A stretch of DNA of 47,961 nucleotides from an uncultured Porphyromonadaceae bacterium (GTDB taxonomy: Bacteria; Bacteroidota; Bacteroidia; Bacteroidales; Muribaculaceae), in the NCBI GenBank assembly GCA_947175215.1, contig CAMWLR010000012.1:1-47961 (forward strand). The letters run 5' to 3'. Position numbers and translations under genes: made by a program. Of this stretch, positions 17,892 to 25,038 are shown piece after piece (position 1 is the stretch's first letter; each line of letters begins with the position of its first letter). A model generated the notes under the pieces. That model was not told where the DNA came from, did not search any database, and saw only the letters and a program-made list of their open reading frames with translations.

Positions 17892-17923
17892 CAAATTTAG
17901 GGATAAAATAACTAACGGCCAAA
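17892..17923 (-). promoter_or_regulatory. Helicase promoter
   Basis: TTTG (17920-17923), a 20-bp spacer and TAAATTTG (17892-17899) on the minus strand. This is a full consensus match. It decides the helicase start codon, since the longer open frame would run through it. Confidence 0.7.
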
Positions 17924-17974
17924 TAATATTGAGGGCTTACCGACGGTATATCGGGGTGTCGTCGGCCATACCTG

Positions 17975-19030
17975 TCACAATTTTATTTTGATCGAAGATG
18001 TGCCCCCCTCACCGGTAGCTCTGACGATGTATAGACCCGACGGCAGAGATGATATGTCGGTCTCGGTTACAGCCGCTGTTTTCATCACGGTCATTCCCTG
18101 AGGATTAATGATCTCAAGAATAGCCGGTCTGGTGAGTGTGAGAGTTTTACCGGTAAGTTTGATGGCGGTGTCTCTGTCGGCACTGATGGCGGCGAGACTT
18201 GCCTCACCGGGCACGGATGTAATGCCGTAGACGTCTCGGTCGAGGTATCCGGTAGTGGTCGATTTAGTGGTCAGGTTGACCATTGTCACAGTACGTCCGG
18301 TTACAAGATAGAGTTTGCCATCAAGCAGAATCATGCTGTGGGCCATTGTCGACTCAACTATGAGATTAGGCTTGGGAGGCATAAGACGTGTGACGTTGAA
18401 ATATTTATCGGCTTTATAAAACACCGGAGTTCCGGCTCCGTCGCCCAATCGGTTGATAATGACCAGATAATATCCGCCCTCACCGTCGGCACATATCGCA
18501 GAGTATTTGGCATCGAGATCATAAAGCAGAGACAACTGTCCACGGGCCGGGTTGACAGCCTGTATCGAGCTCAGGAAATTTTGAGTCGAAGGAACATATT
18601 GATTCTCAAGGGCGACAAGCATACCGGTCTTAGGCTCGTATGTCATGTCGATGAGATATATGCCGTTACTGCTGGTAGTCGGATCAATCTCATGCAGAAT
18701 GGTGGCATTGCCGGTGGCAAAGTCGATGGTGCAGAAATATTGCACGACGGATTGAGTATCCATATCGGTGATATTGTAATATCCGTAATATAGATCGCCC
18801 ATCGAGCAACCGCCCATAAAATCGTTTGCGCCGGCGACAGTCGCGAGTTCGGTCAACGATGTAGGCGCGTTAGGATCGGGTGAAAGTTCTGCGGTATCAA
18901 AAGATACGATTTTTGCGTTACCCTCCTCGACAGATGTCGGGGTCAGACCATACAATATGGCACTACTGGCCGTAGTGGTCGGCATAAGGAACGACATCGT
19001 CAAGATCAATGGCAGATGAAATGTTTTCAT
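17975..19030 (-). CDS. Secreted protein with T9SS-type C-terminal sorting domain
   Basis: A 351-residue exported protein. A signal peptide covers about residues 1-22. The middle (25-290) has repeated strand patterns such as GIYLIDMTYEPKTGMLVAL and GKLYLVTGRTVTMVNL, suggesting a beta-propeller-like fold. No catalytic motif is seen. The last about 45 residues look like a T9SS sorting domain: an LEIINPQGMTVMK segment, then SLPSGLYIVRA, then a basic SSIKIKL end. It starts 29 bp after the 992-residue secreted protein gene on the same strand, and the pair probably shares one promoter. The substrate or partner is unknown. Confidence 0.75.
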   Translation of the reverse strand: MKTFHLPLILTMSFLMPTTTASSAILYGLTPTSVEEGNAKIVSFDTAELSPDPNAPTSLTELATVAGANDFMGGCSMGDLYYGYYNITDMDTQSVVQYFCTIDFATGNATILHEIDPTTSSNGIYLIDMTYEPKTGMLVALENQYVPSTQNFLSSIQAVNPARGQLSLLYDLDAKYSAICADGEGGYYLVIINRLGDGAGTPVFYKADKYFNVTRLMPPKPNLIVESTMAHSMILLDGKLYLVTGRTVTMVNLTTKSTTTGYLDRDVYGITSVPGEASLAAISADRDTAIKLTGKTLTLTRPAILEIINPQGMTVMKTAAVTETDISSLPSGLYIVRATGEGGTSSIKIKL

Positions 19031-19059
19031 TCTGACAGATTAGTTCTTTATTAATGAGA

Positions 19060-22038
19060 TTATTTTGCGACAACCTTGTGGCCGTTGATGATAATTACAC
19101 CATTAAGGCCATCGGTTGATAAGGCGTTGCGGCGCAGCAGGCGGCCATCAGTCCCGTAAATGTCGGCGGGGAAAGTGACCGGTACGATTTCGGCCTCGAT
19201 ATCCTCGACACCACTGTTATATGCGTCATATAAACGCAGGTTGTCGAGATTAAGACGGTTGCCGCTCTCCTCGTCGACATATCCGGGATATTCGACAGTG
19301 AAGCATAGACGTCCCCAGCGCGCCGACTTGGCATTGTCGGGGAGCTCGATGGTGCGGTTGTCAAACTCTACGTTGTCGGGCACGAATCGGGCAATCTCGG
19401 TGGATGATCCGTCGGGCAGGATAAGATCTACCACCAGGGTGTTGTGTCCGCCGGTGTTCAATGCGTCAAATGACAGGGTGGGTTTTGCAGCCGTGGAGAG
19501 ATCTAATTTGGCAGTGTATATCGAGATATATCTGCCGCCATTCTGGAATGCTATAAAGCATAGTGACGAGTTGTCATCATCAGAAGATGTCTCCTGGAAG
19601 TAGAGCCCTGTGTTCTCATCAGTGCAATCTGTGTCGTATGAGAGGTAGTGATGGATCGTATTGTTTGTAAAACTCTCTTCGTAAGGGAGGGTAAGCGGCT
19701 GCCCTTTGAGCATTGTGGTATGCACAGCCGCCGACTCACCGGCCTTTGTCGATGCTGTTACGCCAAAGTATATCGTTTCGTGTTCACCCAGGCTGAGTTC
19801 CTCATAATCGATAATGGCCTGAGAGACACCGGTGACAGTTTCAAGCAGTTCATATTCGATATTAATAATGTATCCCATAAAGAGCTCGGGGAAAGCAGCA
19901 TAGATATGGTATTCGACACCGGCCGGATAAACGACACCACCATTCTGCCCGATTTCGGGTACTTCATTCCATGTGAATTTTATCTTATTGTCGAGGTCTT
20001 CGCTAGTGAGGCCGGTAACGCGCATAGGGATGTCAGTGCCGATAAACAGGTTTACTTGTGCCACAGTGCCGTCATGTTGGCCTACAAACGGTATTACAGT
20101 GTATTGATTTATGCCGTTGATTATCTCAGTATCATCGTCAATGACGGTCTGCTCAGAGCCGGGAGCGACATCAACGAGAGTAGTAATGAGTTTATCTCCA
20201 CGATATACCTCAATCTTAGTGAGATTGTCGGCGAGTTGCTCGCCGTTGATATTCTCAGTGGGCGCGTTGAATGAAATTGTGGCGATGAGTTCACCTGTAT
20301 CATCAGCGACAGCCTTGAGATCTGTCACAGCTTTTGGTGCATCGAGATATACCTCCTCGACTCTTATACGATAGATCTCGAGATCAGACATATTTGCATC
20401 AGAGGTGACGTGAATACCGGCGGTATATATACCTGTTTCAGGTACCTGAATGCGGTCAGAAGTATAGGTGACAGAGGGCTCATCTTTATCCATTATTACC
20501 ATAGTCTCAGGTATGGCGGGGATTGTGAAATCATCGACATTCATCCCTGTGCCGATCTTGGCTTCAAATTTCTCGGGGAATTCGATGCCGCGACTCTTGA
20601 TCTCGACAAGGAGTTTATAAGCTTTCCCTTCTTCGAGCTTGAGGTATGGGGAGATCAGCCAGTCGTCGGCTGCTTCGGTTTTGCTGAAATTATAGAGGGT
20701 TGAGTTAAAGATGATATCGTATATCCAAGAGCGGCCATCGTCGTTAGCATCGATTACCGTGTATTGGGCAAACACAGCAGCATCACGCATATTGGCATCA
20801 TAGGGGATTGCGAGGCCTTCGGGTGTGGGAGGATCAGGGGTGATGGGCTCATCTCCGTTAGGACCCATATCCCAAATCTCGATATCATCTATATCGAGAT
20901 TGTGACAGTCTGGGTCAGAAATTGCGTGAAATCCGATATGATAAGGGGCATCAGCGGTCAGCTTGAAGGTGACTTCGTGGGCAATGCCTGAAGTATATTT
21001 CGGCAGATCTGTCGGCGACATAAGAGTAGTTGTGAAGTCAGCTACCTTGTTTGAACTTCCGGCAGAAACCTCTATACGTTCGGGCTCTGAGGCAGTCGAT
21101 GTCTTGAATACAAGCTTATAGTCGCGGCCGACCTGCAGCCCAAGATCAGGCGTGATAAGCCAGTCGTCGGCTGTGTTCTTTGAGTTATAGTTATATCTGG
21201 CACACTTGTTGGAGGTGTTATATTTCCACTCACCTGAGTCGCCGTTGATATTATAGACGGTGAAGCTATCGAATGCGGTTTTTGATTCAAACTGTTCAAG
21301 GTAAATGCGCTGAGGCACGAATGCGTCTGGATCGCGCAGCCCGAGATCATAAACCGTCACAGAGTAGAGTACAATACCGTCAGAAGCGGGCTCAGAGATC
21401 ATGTGTATGCCGATATTGTATACAGCGTCGTCTGAGATCAAAATCTCGTCGCTGCTAAGATCTGCACCGTAAGCCATATCTTCTGTAATAACGGTTGACT
21501 CGATGGCAGGCAATGTCAGGTTGTCGACCGATTTTCCGGTGCCGAGAAAAACCTCAACTTTTTCTTCTGTGTAACCACACATACCGACATTGACCACTAC
21601 TCTATATGCGTGATCTTTGATGAGATTTACATCAGGTGAAATGATCCAGTCATTGGCTGTAAGCATATCATAATAATCATACATCGTGCCATAGCAGTAA
21701 ACAAAAGGCGTACCAAACTCATCTGTCCAATCCCAGCATGTCAGGTCATTGTTTTTGTCGAGTATTGTCCAGGCAGCGAAAGCATCGTAGGTGGGGAATG
21801 TTTCCGAAAAGATTACATTTCCCTCACCCTCTGCTTTTAGTGAGGGTGAGAGTGTGGCTCGGTTAGAGAAGTTGTTGACACGCATTACGCGGCTGATGCG
21901 TTGTGGTGACAACAGATCGGTGACTTTTTCACCGACATCGGCTGACGTAAGTTTTGGGGTATCGGCTGATCTCACAGTAGCCGCTACGGCGGCCAGCGCG
22001 ATTGCCGATGACAATAATAGTGTAGTTTTCTTACTCAT
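19060..22038 (-). CDS. Large secreted protein with repeated choice-of-anchor J-like domains, Fn3 and sorting domain
   Basis: A 992-residue exported protein with a signal peptide at 1-24. Three related beta-sandwich units, at about 76-233, 246-391 and 410-564, share a (D/N)DW(L/I)I(S/T)P signature at 129-135, 291-297 and 458-464 and a late IGxH or AGIH segment. Two fibronectin III-like units follow (about 567-660 and 670-770). A fourth, more divergent sandwich occupies about 783-940. The last 40 residues look like a T9SS-type sorting domain (DIYGTDGRLLRRN, then a basic GHKVVAK end). The modules resemble adhesin or carbohydrate-associated domains of the choice-of-anchor J/MAM type. No catalytic residues are evident. 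It has its own consensus promoter and heads a two-gene unit. Confidence 0.8.
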   Translation of the reverse strand: MSKKTTLLLSSAIALAAVAATVRSADTPKLTSADVGEKVTDLLSPQRISRVMRVNNFSNRATLSPSLKAEGEGNVIFSETFPTYDAFAAWTILDKNNDLTCWDWTDEFGTPFVYCYGTMYDYYDMLTANDWIISPDVNLIKDHAYRVVVNVGMCGYTEEKVEVFLGTGKSVDNLTLPAIESTVITEDMAYGADLSSDEILISDDAVYNIGIHMISEPASDGIVLYSVTVYDLGLRDPDAFVPQRIYLEQFESKTAFDSFTVYNINGDSGEWKYNTSNKCARYNYNSKNTADDWLITPDLGLQVGRDYKLVFKTSTASEPERIEVSAGSSNKVADFTTTLMSPTDLPKYTSGIAHEVTFKLTADAPYHIGFHAISDPDCHNLDIDDIEIWDMGPNGDEPITPDPPTPEGLAIPYDANMRDAAVFAQYTVIDANDDGRSWIYDIIFNSTLYNFSKTEAADDWLISPYLKLEEGKAYKLLVEIKSRGIEFPEKFEAKIGTGMNVDDFTIPAIPETMVIMDKDEPSVTYTSDRIQVPETGIYTAGIHVTSDANMSDLEIYRIRVEEVYLDAPKAVTDLKAVADDTGELIATISFNAPTENINGEQLADNLTKIEVYRGDKLITTLVDVAPGSEQTVIDDDTEIINGINQYTVIPFVGQHDGTVAQVNLFIGTDIPMRVTGLTSEDLDNKIKFTWNEVPEIGQNGGVVYPAGVEYHIYAAFPELFMGYIINIEYELLETVTGVSQAIIDYEELSLGEHETIYFGVTASTKAGESAAVHTTMLKGQPLTLPYEESFTNNTIHHYLSYDTDCTDENTGLYFQETSSDDDNSSLCFIAFQNGGRYISIYTAKLDLSTAAKPTLSFDALNTGGHNTLVVDLILPDGSSTEIARFVPDNVEFDNRTIELPDNAKSARWGRLCFTVEYPGYVDEESGNRLNLDNLRLYDAYNSGVEDIEAEIVPVTFPADIYGTDGRLLRRNALSTDGLNGVIIINGHKVVAK

Positions 22039-22124
22039 TATGATTGATTTATTAAGTTAATATTTGCTGATATGATAATAGCTATGATTGATTGCTGAAA
22101 TGTCGTTTGCTGACATAATGAGTG

Positions 22125-22156
22125 CAAAGTTAGTAATTTTGTGGCAAAAGAGCAAA
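22125..22156 (-). promoter_or_regulatory. Promoter of the secreted-protein operon
   Basis: TTTG (22153-22156), a 20-bp spacer and TAACTTTG (22125-22132) on the minus strand, 87 bp before the start codon. Confidence 0.7.
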
Positions 22157-22278
22157 TAAATGTAAATTATTGCTGCAAATGGGGTTAGTTTATGGTGTAT
22201 TGTCGATAATTTTGACAGGTTTGTCGATGGGCTGTGCAAAATCTTGGTCAGATTCTGCCTGTAATATTTGTTGTAAAT

Positions 22279-22313
22279 AAAAGAGGTGCTCCGTGCCATG
22301 GAACACCTCTTTT
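22279..22313 (-). terminator. Terminator after the histone-like gene
   Basis: A 10-bp stem (22279-22288 with 22304-22313) extends after one mismatch by TCC/GGA. On the minus strand it ends in TTTTATTT. It lies 24 bp beyond the stop at 22338. Confidence 0.85.
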
Positions 22314-22337
22314 AGGATAAATGATGTGATGGTTGGA

Positions 22338-22514
22338 TTAAGCCTTTGATGCGTCGAGCGATGCCTTGCGGAACTCCTTCATTGCTTTCTCGATCTCGAG
22401 CGAAGCCTTGCGGGCGCGTGTGCCGGCTGCTTTGTTACCGTTTTCGAGCTGAGCTTTAGCCTCTTTTGCGAATGCTTCATACAGGGAAGCTACCTTTTCT
22501 ACTAAGTCTTTCAT
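22338..22514 (-). CDS. Histone H1-like small protein
   Basis: A 58-residue protein, MKDLVEKVASLYEAF at the start and EFRKASLDASKA at the end, all helical and rich in Lys, Ala and Glu. It has the core NGNKAAGTRARKASLEIEK that I recognise from the short proteins annotated as histone H1 in Bacteroides. Those are thought to bind DNA as nucleoid proteins, by resemblance to Hc1-type basic helices. It is a complete unit: a -7 element 92 bp upstream, an ATG start, a TAA stop and a strong terminator. Function as a DNA-binding protein is inferred from family naming; charge is only moderately basic. Confidence 0.88.
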   Translation of the reverse strand: MKDLVEKVASLYEAFAKEAKAQLENGNKAAGTRARKASLEIEKAMKEFRKASLDASKA

Positions 22515-22605
22515 TGTCTTGTTTATGTTGGTAAAATCTTAAATCGGTAAAGGTCGTGGCCCGGGGCAAGGATAGTGTCGGGCGCAACACTTATGCTATT
22601 TTTCG

Positions 22606-22613
22606 CAAAGTTA
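22606..22613 (-). promoter_or_regulatory. Promoter -7 element of the histone-like gene
   Basis: TAACTTTG on the minus strand, a perfect TAnnTTTG match. ATTG (22632-22635) lies 18 bp upstream as a poor -33. Confidence 0.55.
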
Positions 22614-22658
22614 GCAAAAAATTGGGTATATCAATGTTTTATGCCGAAAAAAACAGAA

Positions 22659-22692
22659 TTTTTCGGGATTTTATGACAAAAATCCCGAAAAA
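22659..22692 (-). terminator. Terminator after glsA
   Basis: A 14-bp stem (22659-22672 with 22679-22692) lies 21 bp after the glutaminase stop. On the minus strand it is followed by TTCTG and seven T. CCGAAAAA at 22644-22651 can pair instead with 22659-22666, giving a competing hairpin. Confidence 0.75.
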
Positions 22693-22713
22693 CGGTCGGT
22701 TGTCTATCCAAGA

Positions 22714-23676
22714 TTACTCAAGTTCGACTTGGATATTGTTATATATGCCGAGTTCGAGCGTCTGCATAAACTGCTTGATAGCAGCCTGTGCCCTGACCGA
22801 ATTGCCAGCGGCATCGAGGCGTGGCGAGAATGCGGCGATGCCGAGCAGGCCGGGGAGGACGCCGACGATACCGCCGCCGACACCGGTTTTGGCGGGGAGA
22901 CCCGAAGAGAACATCCAGTCGCCGGTGTGCTGATAAAAGCCCACCGAGGCCATCATGCTGACTATCTTTGGTGAGATCTCCTGAGCGAAAGCTCTCAGGC
23001 GCGTGAGAGGGTTTACCCCCTCGTTGGCGATAGTCGCGGCCATTGCCGAGAGCTGACGGCAGGTGACGCCGAGTGAGCATTGGCGGGTATAGAGGTCGAG
23101 ACTCATCATCGGGTCGTCATAGAGGCGGTCATACTTCTTGAGCAGCCAGGTGATTGAGCGGTTTTTATAGTTGGTATCTGACTCAGAGCGGTAAAGTTCG
23201 TCGATCAGCGTGGGTTCTGATCCAAACAGGGCCGCCATGTTGTCAACGATCGCTTTCCATTTTCCTACAGGATTACCCAATGGCTTTATCATCGAGCATG
23301 TAGAGATGGCCCCGGCATTGACCAGCGGGGTAGAGGGATGACCGTTTTCGAGGAGGATTGAGAAGATCGAACTGTGTGGCAGACCTGTGGCATCTGCGCC
23401 GATTTTTCTCAGCACCATCTCGGGTGACCATTGCTGCATGGCAAGTATTGCGGTGGCGACTTTTGACACCGACTCGATGCCGAAGACGTAAGCGTCATCG
23501 CCATAGCTGAACACTTGACCATCTGGGAGAGTGACAGTTAGGGCGAAGAGATCTGAGGGCACATTGGCCAGATAGGGGATATAGTGGGCGTTATGTCCCC
23601 CGTTATCGACGCGGGCGATCGTGTAGGCCGCCTCGGCGGCTTGGGCGATCTGCTCGCGGGTAAGCAGACGTGACAT
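22714..23676 (-). CDS. glsA: Glutaminase A
   Basis: Hydrolyses L-glutamine to glutamate and ammonia in the cytoplasm. The 320 residues show the serine-dependent beta-lactamase-like fold of bacterial glutaminases. The SxxK catalytic pair is Ser69 and Lys72 in GIESVSKV. NAGAIST is near 115, a YKNRS segment near 170, RQCSLGVT near 200, and KTGVGGG near 265. The length matches E. coli YneH-type enzymes. It lies 120 bp after ilvA on the same strand; the gap holds a 9-bp tandem repeat array rather than an obvious promoter. It ends at a strong terminator. Confidence 0.95.
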   Translation of the reverse strand: MSRLLTREQIAQAAEAAYTIARVDNGGHNAHYIPYLANVPSDLFALTVTLPDGQVFSYGDDAYVFGIESVSKVATAILAMQQWSPEMVLRKIGADATGLPHSSIFSILLENGHPSTPLVNAGAISTCSMIKPLGNPVGKWKAIVDNMAALFGSEPTLIDELYRSESDTNYKNRSITWLLKKYDRLYDDPMMSLDLYTRQCSLGVTCRQLSAMAATIANEGVNPLTRLRAFAQEISPKIVSMMASVGFYQHTGDWMFSSGLPAKTGVGGGIVGVLPGLLGIAAFSPRLDAAGNSVRAQAAIKQFMQTLELGIYNNIQVELE

Positions 23677-23702
23677 GGTATTAAGGCTTTAAGGTTATGA
23701 GT

Positions 23703-23790
23703 GTCTTTAAGGTCAGTTGGGTCCTTATGGTCATTAAGGACCTTAAAGACCTTAAAGACCTTAAAGACCTTAAAGACCCTAAAGACCTTA
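23703..23790. repeat. 9-bp tandem repeat array with inverted copy, ilvA-glsA intergenic
   Basis: Five units of GACCTTAAA (one with a C variant) plus a partial sixth run from 23739 to 23790. An inverted 12-nt copy, GTCTTTAAGGTC, lies at 23703-23714. An 8-bp hairpin with a 7-nt loop joins 23720-23727 to 23735-23742 at the edge of the array. The inverted copy can pair with any of several units. Confidence 0.9.
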
Positions 23791-23796
23791 TTGTTA

Positions 23797-24996
23797 TCAG
23801 GCGACAGGGAATCCGGCGTCGACGAGGGCTGACTTGAGACGCTCGACATGATCGTTATCGAGGGTCTCGAGTTCGAGGTGCAGGGTGCATGAGTTGATCT
23901 GTGAGGCGGCCGATACGCGCTCATGGTTAACTGACAGCACGTTACCGCCGTGGTCGGCCACAACTTTAAGCACCTGTGAGAGTGTGCCGGGTTTGTCGGG
24001 TACCTCGAGTTCGAGCTGACATAGACGGCCGTTCTTGAGCAGACCGCGGTTGATGACGCGGCTGAGGATGTTGACGTCTATGTTACCGCCAGAGACGAGA
24101 CACACTACCTTCTCATCCTTGACGGGAAGTTTGCCGAACATGGCGGCAGCTACGGCGGTTGCTCCCGCACCCTCTGCAACGAGTTTCTGATTCTCGATAA
24201 GAGCGAGGATAGCTGCGGCTATCTCGTCATCGTTAACGGTCACGATCTCATCGACATATTTCTCACAAAGGGCGAAAGTGAGGTCACCGGGTTCTTTTAC
24301 GGCGATGCCGTCGGCAATAGTAGAGACAGAGTCGAGATGGACGCGCTCATGCTTCTTCATGGATTCGGCCATCGATGGTGCCCCGGCAGCCTGCACACCG
24401 TAAACTTTGATGTCGGGGCGCAGAGTCTTGACAGCAAATGCTATGCCGGCGATAAGACCGCCACCGCCGACCGGGACCACGATAGCCTGGGCATCAGGCA
24501 TCTCCTCGATGATTTCGAGGCCGATAGTTCCCTGACCTGCAATTACCTTGGGGTCGTTAAACGGGTGGACGAAAGTGTAACCCAGCTTATCCTTGAGTTC
24601 GATGGCTTTGGCGTAGGCATCGTCATATACACCCGGCACGAGACAAACCTCTGCGCCGAGCCGCTTGGTCGCCTCGATCTTTGATATTGGTGCTCCGGCT
24701 GGGAGACAGATAAGCGACTTGATGCCGTTATGGGTGGCTGAGAGGGCTACCCCCTGGGCATGATTGCCGGCCGAACAGGCGATAACACCTTTTGACTTTT
24801 CTTGGTCAGTGAGCTGAGAGATCTTATAATATGCGCCCCGCAGCTTGAATGCACCGGTATGTTGCAGATTCTCGGGTTTGAGATAGATCTGACACTCGTC
24901 AGAGAGGCGGGTCGGACCGATGATTTTGGGGTGACGCACTGCGTCACGGAGCACCATCTGGGCGCGATATATTTCGTCGATTGTGAGTTGTTCCAT
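23797..24996 (-). CDS. ilvA: Threonine ammonia-lyase with one ACT domain
   Basis: PLP enzyme that deaminates threonine to 2-oxobutanoate and ammonia, feeding isoleucine synthesis or catabolism. In the 399-residue protein the cofactor lysine is Lys51 in HTGAFKLRGAY. A SAGNHAQG loop is at 75-82 and the phosphate-binding GGGG loop at 177-180. From about residue 325 there is a single ACT regulatory domain (LEVPDKPGTLSQVL). That layout is the shorter type, unlike biosynthetic E. coli IlvA with two ACT-like units. It lies 42 bp after nfnB on the same strand and 120 bp before glsA, so it may be expressed with nfnAB. Confidence 0.94.
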   Translation of the reverse strand: MEQLTIDEIYRAQMVLRDAVRHPKIIGPTRLSDECQIYLKPENLQHTGAFKLRGAYYKISQLTDQEKSKGVIACSAGNHAQGVALSATHNGIKSLICLPAGAPISKIEATKRLGAEVCLVPGVYDDAYAKAIELKDKLGYTFVHPFNDPKVIAGQGTIGLEIIEEMPDAQAIVVPVGGGGLIAGIAFAVKTLRPDIKVYGVQAAGAPSMAESMKKHERVHLDSVSTIADGIAVKEPGDLTFALCEKYVDEIVTVNDDEIAAAILALIENQKLVAEGAGATAVAAAMFGKLPVKDEKVVCLVSGGNIDVNILSRVINRGLLKNGRLCQLELEVPDKPGTLSQVLKVVADHGGNVLSVNHERVSAASQINSCTLHLELETLDNDHVERLKSALVDAGFPVA

Positions 24997-25038
24997 TATA
25001 TAAGCGTTTATAGACAGGTATTTAGATTTACAGGTTGG

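Noticed and set aside
17851-17922. N-terminal extension of the helicase
   Set aside because: It covers the helicase promoter and terminator hairpin and begins at a non-ATG codon.
21823-21850. 9-bp inverted repeat near the 5' end of the 992-residue protein gene
   Set aside because: It lies inside coding sequence for a Ser/Glu/Gly-rich stretch and has no T tail, so chance pairing is likely.
23739-23790. Possible CRISPR array
   Set aside because: Units are 9 bp and contiguous with no spacers, and no cas genes are present.
23538-23963. Open frame with repeated Val-Phe-Lys residues
   Set aside because: It is a by-product of the 9-bp repeat unit, which is three codons long, and overlaps ilvA and glsA in another frame.
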